Below, piece by piece: positions 20,535 through 31,500 of a DNA stretch of 64,000 nucleotides; position 1 is the first letter of the stretch; every line of letters begins with the position of its first letter. Source of the DNA: Erinaceus europaeus (Eukaryota; Chordata; Mammalia; Eulipotyphla; Erinaceidae); the NCBI RefSeq assembly GCF_950295315.1, contig NC_080171.1, forward strand, positions 97,651,445-97,715,444. The letters run 5' to 3'. A program made the position numbers and the translations under genes. Under the pieces are notes generated by a model. The model had not been told where the DNA came from and did not search any database. It saw nothing but the letters and a program-made list of their open reading frames with translations.

Positions 20535-20542
20535 GGTATAGG

Positions 20543-20895
20543 GGTGGTTGGGCGGTAGTGCAGTGGGTTATCGCATATGGCACGAAACACAAGGACTTGC
20601 ATAAGGATCCCATGTTGAGCCCCTGGCTCCCCACCTGCAGGGGGGTTGCTTCACAAATGGTGGAGCAGGTCTGCAGGTACCTACCTTTCCACCTTTCTGT
20701 CTTCCCCTCCTCTTTCCATTTCTCTTTGTCCTATCCAACAATAGTAATGACAGTAATAATAATAATAATAATGACAATAACAAGAGTAACAACAAGGGCA
20801 ACAAAATGGGAAAAATGGCCTCTGGGAGCAGTAGATTTGTAGTGCAGGCACTGAGCCCCAGCAAAACCATGGAGGCAAAAAAAGAGAAAAAAATG
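20543..20895 (+). mobile_element. SINE A-long, first half of a dimer
   Basis: Sense: GGTTGGGCGGTAGTGCAGTG head, degraded B box (CATGTTGAGCCCC), body, (AAT)n linker at 20750-20772 and 3' module GATTTGTAGTGCAGGCACTG, ending in an A-rich AGAGAAAAAAA. Confidence 0.9.
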
Positions 20896-21092
20896 CAGGT
20901 GTCTGTCTTACTCTCTCCTTCTCTGTCTTCCCCATCTCTCTTGATTTCTCTCTGTCCTATCCAACAATAACAGCAACAACAACAATAGTCATAACAACAA
21001 AAAATGATAAAAAACAAGAGCAATAAAAAGGGGGAAAAAAAGGTGCAGGCACCGAGCCCCAGTAATAACCCTGGAGGCAAAAAAAAAAAAAA
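20896..21092 (+). mobile_element. Headless SINE A-long, second half of a dimer
   Basis: Starts within the body (TGCAGGTGTCTGTCTTACTC) with no tRNA head, then linker, 3' module and poly-A. GGTATAGG (20535-20542) and GGTACAGG (21093-21100) bracket the whole pair, suggesting one joint insertion. Confidence 0.82.
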
Positions 21093-21100
21093 GGTACAGG

Positions 21101-21611
21101 CATGACCACTGTGATTTCTTTAACAAGTTGCAATATTAATATGTACTTAAGAGTTTTTGTCTTAGCAGATGGGAGGAAGGGATGGAGTGACGTGGACCAT
21201 AGGGCTCTTTGCAAGAATAGACTATTCAACCATATAATCTATTTTGGATAGATAAGAAGTAAGATAGTGACTAACAGTCAAGGAGGAATGGGTTTGAGGG
21301 TTGGTTGACTCAATTAGGTTGTGGAATGAGAGGGCTGGCAGGACAAGAGACTGATTATAGAATGACACAGTTGAATTTTACACCATTGAAGGTCAAAGCT
21401 GTTCCAGGTGATACCATGATAAAGTCCAGGGTGTGGTCTTGAGAGTTGGTGAGTCAGAGTGAAATGGAACTAAAGTATTGATTTTAAGGAGTCAAAAAAC
21501 TTTCAGACTTAAAATGTTGGTTGAATTTCTCATATGGTTCTTAAAGTCAGTCTAATGGCATAACTTGGGATAGAAAGGAGTCTGAAAAGAAAAAAAGAAA
21601 AAAGAAAGATA
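21101..21611. other. Unclassified, possibly an old repeat
   Basis: Purine-rich, G-rich DNA (GGAGGAAGGGATGGAGTGAC; GGTGATACCATGATAAAGTC). It reads like a fossil transposon but I cannot assign a family. Confidence 0.3.
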
Positions 21612-21841
21612 GGAGCCTGAGGAGCCAAGTTGAGCTGGTCGAGCACACACTGTCAAGCACACATATTACAGTGCACAAGGACCCAGGTTCAAGCCCTCTA
21701 TCCTTGCCTCCTTGCCTACAGGGGGAAAGCTTTGCAAGTGGTTAAGCAGTGCTGCAGGTGCCTCTGTTTCCCTCTCTACTTCTCTCTTCCCTCTGCATTT
21801 ATGGCTGTCTCAATCCAATAAATAAATTAAGATAAAAAAAG
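21612..21841 (+). mobile_element. SINE type B
   Basis: Sense: head with a duplicated GAGCACACACTGTCAAGCAC ACAT stretch, B box GGTTCAAGCCC, body and AATAAATAAATTAAGAT tail. Left flank GGAGCCTGAG pairs with GGAGTCTGAG at 22133, beyond the next SINE. Confidence 0.9.
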
Positions 21842-21845
21842 AGGA

Positions 21846-22142
21846 GGGAGTCGGACTGTAGCACAGCGGGTTAAGCACAGGTGGCGCAAAGCGCAAGGAC
21901 TGGCCTAAGGATCGCGGTTCGAGCCCCTGGCTCCCCACCTGCAGGGGAGTCGCTTTACAAGTGGTGAAGCAGGTCTGCAGGTGTCTATCTTTCTCTCCCC
22001 CTCTCTGTCTTCCCCCTCCTCTCTCCATTTCTCTCTGTCCTATTCAACAATGACGACAACAATAATAACTACAACAGTAAAACAATAAGGGCAACAAAAA
22101 GGAATAAATAAATAAAATAAATATTAAAAAAAGGAGTCTGAG
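21846..22142 (+). mobile_element. SINE type A inserted at the tail of SINE B
   Basis: Sense, full length: GGGAGTCGGACTGTAGCACA head, intact B box GGTTCGAGCCC (21916-21926), CT-rich body, ACGACAACAATAATAAC linker and AAATAAATATTAAAAAAA tail. It sits in the A tail of the type B SINE. Confidence 0.93.
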
Positions 22143-22454
22143 CTTTGTGCCAACATTTCTAATAGCAATTAAAATTATTAATATTAGTTAATGATCAACA
22201 GTGGTTGCTGCCTTGCCAAGCTAATTTTCCTTAGATGATTAGTTACTTCCTATGGTGCTCAAACTATGGTCAGTTTCTTTGGAAATAAAAAGATAGTAAG
22301 TTAGAAAAATAATGTTCATATAACACTGTTTACACCAGTGTTTTGTTCTGCATTTACTGAATGATTTTTCAGTACTTTGCAGTTGCTAACAACCTAGTTT
22401 AGAGGGAGAGACAAACATCTATATAGATAATTGATGTGTAGTATGGTAATTTTT
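22143..22454. other. Unique DNA
   Basis: Nothing recognised. Confidence 0.5.
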
Positions 22455-22708
22455 TCTTTTTTCTTTTTTTAAAAAAATATTTATTCCCTTTCATTGCCCT
22501 TGTTTTATTGTTGTAGTTATTATTGTTGTGGTTGTTGAATAGGACAGAGAGAAATGGAGAGAGGAGGGGAAGGGAAAGATAGACACCTGCAGACCTACTT
22601 AACTGCCTGTGAAGCGACTCCTCTGCAGGTGGGCAGCCTGGATCCTTACGCTGGTCCTTACACTTTGTGCCACCTGTGCTTAACCTGCTGTGCTGCCGCT
22701 TGACTTCC
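22455..22708 (-). mobile_element. SINE type A lacking B box
   Basis: Antisense: T-rich tail, CATTGCCCTTGTTTTATTG, body, then GGTGGGCAGCCTGGATCC, where the GGTTCGAGCCC segment has been lost. Head GCTTGACTTCC is diverged. Confidence 0.9.
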
Positions 22709-23033
22709 GCTATTTTTTTTTTTATTGAGAGAGTTAATGTTTTATGGTGCGTTGACACATGGGTATAATTTTACTATGCAGCGGAACCCCAATGTTGTCT
22801 TCTATTCTCCCCCCACCTGGGTTCCCCAGAGTCATTTGTTTTGATTCAATACATTGTGCCCGCCCAGATTATGTTTCACTTTATGTTCTCCCACTCCAAC
22901 CCTATTTATTAAGTCTTCTCTTATATTTGTCCTCTTCTTATTGTCTCATCTCACTTAACATGATACATTCAAGTGTCATCCAAGATGACGCAAGGCAAAT
23001 GACTTCACTGTTTTTAATGGCTGAGTAGTATTC

Positions 23034-23036
<3 letters not shown>

Positions 23037-23075
<39 letters not shown>
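23037..23075. repeat. (TG)n microsatellite in L1
   Basis: About 17 consecutive TG units after CCATTTTG, at the usual L1 CATTGTGTGTATA position where TG expansions are common. A second short TG run lies at 23491-23515. Confidence 0.95.
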
Positions 23076-23688
23076 TTGTGTGTATTATAGTTTTTAGCCA
23101 CTCATCTGGGTTGCTCCCAGGTCTTGGCTATTCCAAAATGCTGCTATGAACATAGGTATACACAGGTCTCTTCTGATAGGCATTTTTGTTTCTTTTGGCT
23201 AAATTCCCAGGAGAGAAATTTGCTGATTATAGGGTAGGTCCATTTCTAGTGTTTCACAAGGATTGGACCTATTTACACTCCCACTAACTATGCCTAAATG
23301 TCCCTTCTCCCCTACATCTTCTCAAACATTTGTTGTTGTTTTTTTCTAATGTATGACATTTTCACAGGTGTATCTCATTGTTGTCCTTATTTGCATTCCT
23401 CAGATCAGATCAGTGACTTTGAGTACCTTCTCATGTTGACCCTCTAGTTCTTCTTTGAAGTTCCTGTCATGTCCTTGCTCCATGGGGTTGTGTGTGTTGT
23501 GTGTGTGTGTGTGTTAAGTTTATGGAACTCTGTATATTTTGGTTATTAGTCCTTTATCTGAGGTATGCTATATAAAGATTTTCTCCCACATGGTAGGGTG
23601 TTTTTCTGTGTGTGGTACCCTTTGCTGTGCAGAAGCTTTTCAGTTTCATATAGTCCCATTGATTTATATTTGTTTTTGCTTTCTTTGC

Positions 23689-24035
23689 TATTGGATTTGA
23701 GGGGGGCCGGGTGGTGGTGCATCTGGTTGAGTGCACATGTTAGAATGTGCAAGGACCCAGGTTTAAGTCCCCGGTCCTCACCTGTAGGGGTAAAGCTTTG
23801 CGAGTGGTGAAGCAGGGCTGCGCTCCCCCCAACTGGGTTCCAGCAGGTGTCTCTCTGTCTCTTTCCCTTTCTATCATCCCCTTCCCCCTCGATTTATGAC
23901 TGTCTCTAGCCAATAAATATAGTAGAAAAAAAACAAAACAGTGAAATGCAGTGGAAATTACTTGAGATGTAGGTTAAGACAGAAAACATGAGTCACACAC
24001 TGGATTCCCACTCACTGCAGCCCTTAGCTATTGGA
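23689..24035 (+). mobile_element. SINE type B plus about 85 bp of extra 3' sequence, within TSDs
   Basis: Sense SINE 23704-23938 (GGTGGTGCATCTGGTTGAGT head, GGTTTAAGTCCC B box, AAAAAAAACAAAACA tail). GCTATTGGATTTGA occurs just before it and again about 85 bp after its A tail (near 24025). The extra bases (about 23939-24024) are neither SINE nor L1. The body also carries a small insertion (CGCTCCCCCCAACTGGG). Confidence 0.85.
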
Positions 24036-24210
24036 TTTGAATCTGAAGACTTTTTAAGGCATAGATTGAAGTATTCTCTCAATGTTTTCTTCTATGTATT
24101 TACTATCCTCTGGTCTAATGTCCATATCTTTGATCCAATTGGTGTTGATTTTTGTGTAAAGTGATATTTGGTGGCCCAGTTTTATTTGTTTGCATCTTTC
24201 AATCTGATTA

Positions 24211-24533
24211 TCCCAAGAATGTTAGAGTATTTATCTCATCTGGGATATATTCTAAATTCCACCGGAATTATCAAGAAGCCACCAGAACTTTTACTTGCAC
24301 ATCCATCCATTTCACTATATTTACTTTAAAATATTTGCGTGCAAAAGATTGCATACAAAGCATAGAATTCAGATAGCACGTTTATTGCATGTGGTTTAAG
24401 AAATAAATATTAATAATAAATATATGCAGTTTAACGTTTTCTGTGTTTCTGACCATAGTTCCTTTTTTCTTCTTTCTCTCCATACTGAATTTGTTATTCA
24501 TCATTCTCTTTAATTCCTTTAATACAGTGTGTT
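24211..24533. other. Unique DNA
   Basis: Nothing recognised; ends near the TSD of the next SINE. Confidence 0.5.
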
Positions 24534-24884
24534 TTGAGTTTTTTTTTTTTTTTGCATTCAGGGTTATTGCTGGGCCTCCGTGCCTGCACTAAGAATCCAC
24601 TGCTCCAGGAGGCAATTCTTCCCATTTTTTTGTTGCCCTTGCTGTTCTTATTGTGGTTATAGATGTTGTTGTTGTTGGATAGAACAGAGAAATTGAGAGA
24701 GGAGGGGAAGACAGAGAGGGGTAGAGAAAGATAGACACCTACAGACCTGCTTCACTGCTTGTGAAGTGACCCCCCCCTGCAGTTGGGGAGCTGGGGGCTT
24801 GAAAGGGGATTGTTACGTGGGTCCTTGTGCTTCGCCCCGTGTGCGCTTAGCCTGCTGTTCTACCTCCTGGCCCCCTTGAATTTT
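24534..24884 (-). mobile_element. SINE A-long
   Basis: Antisense, about 24543-24875. TTGAGTTTT and TTGAATTTT form a near-matching TSD. It has the 3' module (CGTGCCTGCACTAAGAATCC), linker and body; the B-box region is mutated (GCTTGAAAGGGGATTG). Confidence 0.9.
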
Positions 24885-24894
24885 ACATATTTGT

Positions 24895-25250
24895 TTCATT
24901 CTCTGCACATTTTTCTTCTGTTCATTCTAACTTAACATTGATTTAAATTTTTTATATCAACATTCATCAAAATTTTATTAATTTTTTTGCTGCCAGATTT
25001 TCCATTATGAGTATTCTTTCTTAATTTTTGATGGTAAATATTTAAATTGTTGTAACTTTTTAATATTATAAATTATGCTGTGAATGTTCCTGCATACATT
25101 ATTTTGTGCTCTATTATTGCACAAAGCTATCCATTAGGTCGAGACTTCCAAACCCAACTTCAGTTTACCAAGTTGTAGAGGTCAGTGGCTTCCCAGTGAG
25201 AATTTCAGACAATTGTTTCTCTCTCTCTCTTTTTCTCTCTCTCTTTCTGC
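24895..25250 (-). mobile_element. Possible ancient L1 fragment
   Basis: ATTGTTGTAACTTTTTAATA then TTATAAATTATGCTGTGAAT resembles the antisense L1 CTATTGTAAATAATGCTGCAATGAA stretch. Only this part is convincing. Confidence 0.4.
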
Positions 25251-25479
25251 ACATACACATGCACATACACACACAATATTATGTATATATCTGTGATTAC
25301 ATTATTATATTCAAGATAATGAACCCATCTAGTATCTCAAATATTTTTGTGTCCTTTGAATGAATTAAGAAATGTAGCACAATATATTAAATAAAATGAA
25401 ATAAAACAGTTTTTAGAGAATGTAGTAAATGGTCACACTTTAGAAAGCTTTTTCTTATGAAGATTGCAAAACAGCTAAG

Positions 25480-25552
25480 CACCAGGTGGTGGGCGGTACA
25501 CCATGTTATCATGTGCAAGGACCAGGGTGCAGCACTATCCCAGCCTCTAGAA
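25480..25552 (+). mobile_element. SINE type B head fragment
   Basis: CCAGGTGGTGGGCGGTACAC then TTATCATGTGCAAGGACCAG, stopping after the B-box region. A 5' fragment only. Confidence 0.6.
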
Positions 25553-25829
25553 TTGTAGATTATCATGTCCCACTGAATCAGAAATTATATTGACATTATT
25601 CCTAGGTGATCATATCTTTGTTAATGTTTGAGAAGCAGCTATTCTCTTTGGACAATAATGAAGTTGTAGAATGAAACATATTTTTCTCAATGATATAGGT
25701 CAAAGGATAAAAATCTGGAAGCCTGACTTTAGTTATTGCTCATGTTCTTTGACTGAATGATCCTTGAATTCACTCACCTACTTTACTTCTTCCCTTTGCT
25801 TCCTTCCATTTTCATTTTAGTTGTTTTGT

Positions 25830-25945
25830 TAACCTGAGAATGTGCTGCTCAGCTCTGGGTGTTGGTATTGCCAGAAATTGAACCTGTGACCTCTTGTATG
25901 CAAGTCTTGTGCCTTACCACTGCACATTCTTCCCCCAACCCACCA
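25830..25945 (-). mobile_element. SINE type E-like, old
   Basis: Antisense: AATGTGCTGCTCAGCTCTGG, CAGAAATTGAACCTGTGACC, GTGCCTTACCACTGCACATT. Confidence 0.5.
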
Positions 25946-26393
25946 AATGACACTTTAATAGAACTAAGAAATTACTTTTAGCTTTCCTCATGTCACTACT
26001 TTCAGTTTATAAGAAAAAGAAAACTCTGAGGATAAAATAACTAGGTACCCATCTGTGTCTTTTGCCAGGATTAGGTTTGGTATTGGAGAGGACGTAGTCT
26101 TTTTTTTTTTTTTTAACTATATTCATAAAGCAAAGAAAAACTCAGAGTTTGTTCCTACAGCCCTTCATTCTAAAGATAGGAAATCTGAACAACTGGAGGC
26201 AGAATTAAATCCTGTTCAGTGTATACCAAGGAAGAACTGCATATTATACAATCTAGCAGGCTAGACAAACCTTCCATTAACTTCTTTCTTATATTTGCAC
26301 TGAATGAGCCACTATATTTTGCAGGCAACACTGACTGCATTCACTATTGATGCATTTACTTACCAACTTTTATGCCTCTGGCAGAACGGTCTT

Positions 26394-26429
26394 ATACAAA
26401 CAGCATCCAGTATACAAACAGCATCCAGT
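26394..26429. repeat. 18-bp tandem duplication
   Basis: ATACAAACAGCATCCAGT occurs twice, perfectly, at 26394-26411 and 26412-26429. Confidence 0.97.
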
Positions 26430-26767
26430 GGCTTCTTCTTTCGAAGGAAGCATTACAGTATTGCTTCTGTTGTACTATTCCTTGTATATATGACCCCCTA
26501 TTATAATTCTGGCATTCTGGTTTCTGTGCCCATGCTCCAGAAGCATTGTCTAAATGATTTTTACTCCATAATGAACACCCTTTTGGTATCTTCCTAGTTA
26601 AAGCCTTGTGCAGGATTGAAGTGGGTTCCATAGTATATTGTCCTATAGTTAGGGATTATCAGTGTTCATCTTGCTTGTCATTTTTTCACAGACAGCAGAT
26701 AGCTGGTGTATTATCATACCTTTCCAGAGAATGGTTTAGATTCAGAATTTAGTATAAGTTCTTACTA

Positions 26768-26788
26768 GTCTGCCTGCCTGCCTGCCTG
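26768..26788. repeat. (CTGC)n microsatellite
   Basis: About five CTGC/TGCC units in TCTGCCTGCCTGCCTGCCTG. Confidence 0.9.
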
Positions 26789-28089
26789 TCTAGTCTACCT
26801 CTGTTGTATTTCTGATGAAAGCTTGTGTGTTCATGTTAACAAAATAACTTTTATAACTTTAGCTGATTCCATTTTTACTAACTACGTGGACCATCAGAAT
26901 TTGTCAGACTCAAGCAATGACACATAGTATAATCACTGCTGCAAGTCCAGTGACACCATGTCTGTCTAAGGAAACCCTTATGTCAGGTTCCATGGTATGC
27001 TAATGAAGACTTCAACTATCCATTAATATCAGTACAAGTTCCATTCTAATGCTAATGGAAATTTTGAAAATAAATTTTAAAAAGTAAAATAAATCTCTAG
27101 TATGAATCTCAAGCCAATTAAAAGTGATTGAAGTGCTTTTCTTTTATTATTGTATTTGATTGTTGGAAAAGTTATGGTGAATTTTGCATAGGAAAACAGA
27201 AAAAAAAATGTCATGACTTCTGACAACTCAATTTTTGACCTTATGATAAGAGATGAAAAATATAACGATTGTATAATTAGCAAACAGTTGAAAATTCTGT
27301 AATATTTTAAATGCTTCTGGTTAAGATAAACAGTGCTTATTTGCATATTCTAGATTACCTTGATTTAAGTTTACCCTTGGATTTTTGAGCTACAAGGTTT
27401 GGCTTGTGCTATTGCAATGCACTATTTTCTTTTGTTTGTGCTTATACAGTTAAAATCATGCAATGAAAATATGGTTAGGGTGAGAATATCTACAATTAAA
27501 ATTAAAAACTGGACTTGTCGTGTTGTCATTGATCCGGGGTTAAAGCCCATAGTCACACATAGTGGATCTTCACCTTCCTTTCTGGTATTTTAGCTTTATT
27601 GATGATTTGAAACCATAGCAGTTACTATGCTCTAGCCTTTGCTTTTACAGACGAGAAATGGATCTTATACTTAAGTATATCACTAGGTCTCAAAACTATT
27701 TACACTAAGTGGGATGGTTTACTACCTCAGGGGTAGTGCATTAAGCCTGTTGCTCTTGAGAATCCATTTTCATCTCTTCTTATCAATTGGTGGGACAGAT
27801 ATGACAAGCCTTTAAAGTTCAGTGGAAATTTTCTGTGGGGCGGGCTGTTGTATTAAATTGTTTCTTACCACCACCATGGATGTTGTAAAGACTTATGAGA
27901 GTATAGCCTATGGCTAAGAAAAGAGATATATTGTCTGCACTTGGATGCTGTAAGGACTAATATATAGGGAATAGTTTTTCTTTTCTGTCTGTCCATTCTT
28001 TTCTTTCTTTATAGTGTAATTCAAGTTCATCCACTTTGGAGAGACTTTATTAACCATCTCCAGAAACAGTCAAGTTATTAATTGTATAT

Positions 28090-28570
28090 CATGTTAGTCA
28101 TTATATCTTCAATTCCTAGTTTACACCAATATATTCTTTTTTATATTGAAGTAATATTGTTTTATAGCATTGTATTTTGAGGGTACATTTTCACACTTCT
28201 TTGTCCATCACCAAAGTGCCTGTTACAGATGATTGGGTCCCTTCCCCCCTTCTAGATTTCTTCTTCCACCCCCATTAGTAATCTCAGATCTGCAGTCATA
28301 AACTGCAGATAATTGACTTTTGTCAATTATCTTTCTTTGTTTCTTTAGATTCCCACAGACGAGTGAGATTAGTAGATGAATCTTTTGTATAGTCCTCTCC
28401 AGCTTCATTCATATTATAGCAAAAGGCAAAGTTTCTCCTTTTCTTGTAGTTGAGTAAGTATTTCATTGTGTATATACACCACAATTTCATTATCCAGTCA
28501 TCCATACTTGGGCACTTGCTTGGGCACTTGGGTTGTTGTTTCCAAATCATATGTATCGGAGTGATGCTCT
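28090..28570 (-). mobile_element. L1 3' fragment, antisense
   Basis: CATTGTGTATATACACCACA, then GGGCACTTGGGTTGTTGTTTCC, the standard antisense L1 order, preceded by TTTTTGTCCATCACC-type 3' UTR. TTGGGCACTTGC is locally duplicated at about 28508-28530. Confidence 0.65.
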
Positions 28571-28756
28571 TGTGTTCTCTTTTTCTGCCTCATTAACATA
28601 TTAAAACATGTCTTTTTGTTTTTATAATAGTTTCTATTTAGATTTATCATACTGATAAATTTAGGTTTAGTTTGATAATGATGTTTGCAACAGACAGATT
28701 AATATGATAGCTACATTTGAATAAATGTTAGTAAAACACCTTTTTCTTTTCTTTTT

Positions 28757-29030
28757 AAAAATTTGATTAGTGATTTAATGTTGATTTACAAAATTATGTG
28801 TCAAAGGGTGTAAGTTTACTTCATTTCCACCACCAGAGTTCTGAATCTTCAGTCTCCCCACAGTAAGCCACTGCAGTTCTCCTAAGGTTGCAGACATGGG
28901 CCAGCCACCATCTCTATAACTATGTCTACATTTCTACATAATTGCTCCCCTCCTTTTTCCTGATCCAATCCTGTTTTTTCCTCCAAGCCACTCATGACAG
29001 CATAACTACCTCCTTATGTCCCTTTCTATT
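28757..29030 (-). mobile_element. L1 3' end, antisense, older subfamily
   Basis: TTGATTAGTGATTTAATGTT, then TTTCCACCACCAGAGTTCTG, the same family as 18735 and 33579. No TSD identified. Confidence 0.65.
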
Positions 29031-29099
29031 TTTCTTTTAATTTTCTTTTCTTCCTCTTCTCTCTCTCCTACTCGCCCTCCTCCTTCCCCTCCCTCTTCC

Positions 29100-29380
29100 T
29101 TCTTTTTTGCCTCCAGGGTTATTGCTGGTGCTCAGTGCCAGCACTACAAATCCCTCGCCCCGGTGGCCATTTCCCTCTTTTTAGTTTATTCAGTAGCATA
29201 GAGAGAAATTGAGAGGGGAGGGGTAGATAGGGAGAGAAAGATAGACACATGCAGACCTGCTTCACCACTTGTGAAGTGTCCCCATTGCAGGTGGGGAGTA
29301 GGGGCTTGAACTCCTGTCCTTGGGCAAGTCCTTCCTCAGAGTACTGTGTGTGCTAAGCCGGGAGCAGCAGCACCTGGCCC
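29100..29380 (-). mobile_element. SINE A-long, diverged
   Basis: Antisense: TTGCCTCCAGGGTTATTGCT module, very short linker (TTATTCAGTAGCATAG), body and head with a short insertion (GCCGGGAGCAGCAGCACC). A pyrimidine-rich flank lies to the left. Confidence 0.88.
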
Positions 29381-29535
29381 TCTTTCTTTCTCTCTTTCAT
29401 TTTTTTTTTTAATTGCTTATTTGGCTAGTGACCTTTCATTTGCCTCTTATTTCTGTTCATTTCAAATAATAATAATAAAGTGATTAAGAAAAATACCATG
29501 AGACTTTAATATATAAAAGTACGTGTAAACTAAAC

Positions 29536-29801
29536 TTTGAAGGGTCAGGTGGTAGTGCACTGGGTTAAGCACACAAAGCACAAGGACTGGTAAAAGGATC
29601 CAACTGCAGGAGGGTCGCTTCACAAGCAGTGAAGCAGGTCTTTAGGTTTCTGTCTTTCTCTCCCCTTCTCTATCTCCCTTTCCTTTCTCAATTTCTTTCT
29701 GTAATATCCAATTAAAGAAAAATAAATAAATAGAAAGACACAAAAAGGAAACAGTGGCCTCCAGGATCAGTGGATTGGTAAAAAAAAAAAAAAGTTTGAA
29801 G
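29536..29801 (+). mobile_element. SINE A-long, B box deleted
   Basis: Sense, 29543-29794: head GGTCAGGTGGTAGTGCACTG, then a jump from GGATCC to AACTGCAGGAGGGTCGC (B box lost), body, A-rich linker and a 3' module truncated at CAGTGGATTGG. TTTGAAG flanks both ends. Confidence 0.88.
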
Positions 29802-30824
29802 AGCCTTTTTTTTTTTTTTTTTGAAGGGCTTATTAAGAACAAAAGGTTGTGCCTTGAAATGAGACAGGAGGTTTTGTTTAAACTATGCATTAAATACTTT
29901 TTAAGGAGGGCTCCTTTATTTGTTGAGATTAGTTATATGCTATAAGTGACACCGTGAAGACATAAGAATTCTCTTTGAACTTTGAAATTTTTAACAGTAC
30001 ATGGGTTTCTCCTTTGAGTTATATTACCTGTATTCAAGGTGAGTTATTTAACTATTGAAAAAATCAAATAGACAAACTTAACCATGTTTGTAAAGATCAG
30101 GAATTCTGAAGCAGAATTTGATATGCTTTCCTTTCCAACTGTAAGTATGTAAGAAATCACAAGCAAACCATTAAGCTAGCAACAACAACAACAACAACAA
30201 AAATTCTTTTTCCTGTGTCAAGAAATACTACCAGAATAAGAATCAGGTATGAGGTTACTTTTATTTATCCTAGACTCTAGGAGAAATAGCTATTAATTTC
30301 ACTTTTGTTGGCTCTGTTGCTGATTCACAGATCCCTATGTAATTTTTTCACCATGTATTTCTGGGGTACAAAGTTCATCGTAGTCTAAATTTAAGCATAT
30401 GTTTCTGTATATTAAGCAAGTATTTTAATACATTATTATTATTTGAGTTAATAACAAATAGTCATCTGTCAGCAAACTAAAAAGATACAAAGTTCACAGT
30501 AATTCTTAGCTAGCTTAGTAATTATCCAGACAGCTTGTTAGAAAAGCTGCTTAAATCTAGGGTTATGAAATACACTAATGGCTATTTTACTCCCCTGGAG
30601 TTTCAAAAGATTCTTGGTATATTTGTCTATAATTATACATATATTCTCAGAGTCTTCATTAATGAAAATTCTATTCTAAGCTAGAATTGATAACACATAA
30701 ACTGCACTGACTTCTTGCTTTCCTACCTACTGCATATTAAACACATACTTATCTTTTCCTTCTCTTTCTCCCCTTCGTTTCCTTCCTTTTTTTCGTTTTT
30801 CTTTCTTAATTTATTTTTATTTAA
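29802..30824. other. Unique DNA with poly-T and (CAA)n tracts
   Basis: A T run follows at 29807-29822. A (CAA)n repeat of about six units lies near 30180-30199. Otherwise no recognisable repeat or exon. Confidence 0.5.
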
Positions 30825-31082
30825 AAATTTTTTAAAAATATTCCCTTTTGTTGCCCTTGTTGTTTTATTGTTGTAGTTATTATTGTTGTCGTCGTCGTTG
30901 GATAGGACAGAGAGAAATTGAGAGAGGAGGGGTAGACAGAGGGGGGAGAGAAAGATAGACACCTGCAGACCTGCTTCACCTCTTGTGAAGCGACTCCCCT
31001 GCAGGTGGGGAGCCGAGAGCACTTAACGGGATCCTCATGCTGGTCCACCTGTGCTTAATCTGCTGTGCAACCCCCGACTCCC
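30825..31082 (-). mobile_element. SINE type A
   Basis: Antisense: TATTCCCTTTTGTTGCCCTT, GTCGTCGTCG linker, body; B-box region altered to GAGAGCACTTAACGGGATCC; head ending CCCCCGACTCCC. Confidence 0.92.
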
Positions 31083-31119
31083 AAGAAAATTTATTATAAA
31101 GGTGGAAATGGTGGTGTGG

Positions 31120-31248
31120 GGAAGATAGAAATAGAGAGTTCAATGCACTGTTCAGTTCTGGCTTATGGTGTTATGGGGACTGAGCCTGACTTTGGAGCCT
31201 CAGGCAGGAATATCCTTTTGCTTAACCATTATGCTATCTTCATGCCCT
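31120..31248 (-). mobile_element. SINE type D
   Basis: Antisense: CACTGTTCAGTTCTGGCTTA, GACTTTGGAGCCTCAGGCAG, TTGCTTAACCATTATGCTAT. Abuts the head of the type A SINE. Confidence 0.78.
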
Positions 31249-31500
31249 GATATAATTCTTATAAAAAAATCTCTTTCCTATTAAGGAAAGACCATGTAAA
31301 TTGTTTTCTTACATTTTTTGGGGGGAGCAAGAATATCACTGAAGTGATGTTTTGTCCTTTTAAATAATTAGATTAAAAGGCACATTAGATCCTTTATCAC
31401 ATTGCTCGTTTCGCTAAATTTGATCATCACTGAGTTTTTAATTTTTTTTTTAAGTTTCAGGCTTGTAAGGTTACAAGTCACATATAGTAAACTTCACAAA
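31249..31500. other. Unique DNA
   Basis: AT-rich, nothing recognised. Confidence 0.5.

Larger units (their letters stand above)
22715..24210 (-). mobile_element. L1 ORF2/3' region, antisense, about 1.2 kb, split by SINE B
   Basis: In order: GCTGAGTAGTATTCCATTTTG, ATGCTGCTATGAACATAGGT, CATTTTCACAGGTGTATCTC, TGCTGTGCAGAAGCTTTTCA and GGTGTTGATTTTTGTGTAAAG. These are classic antisense L1 phrases in the right order, so it is one element. It is interrupted at 23703-24024 and has a TG microsatellite. Confidence 0.88.
25946..28089. other. Repeat-poor unique DNA
   Basis: Over 2 kb with no SINE or LINE recognised. It contains a (TGCC)n run, an 18-bp tandem duplication and CCATGGTATGCTAATGAAG-like AT-rich motifs near 26990-27060. 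A 97-codon plus-strand frame (26304-26597) resembles no family and looks like chance. Confidence 0.45.

Noticed and set aside
20568..21080. 170-codon minus-strand frame, the longest in the window
   Set aside because: It is the antisense of the SINE dimer; the leucine/tyrosine/cysteine runs are translated GTT and ATT linker repeats.
26304..26597. 97-codon frame in a repeat-poor region
   Set aside because: It contains the 18-bp tandem duplication and no recognisable domain; there is no splice or promoter context.
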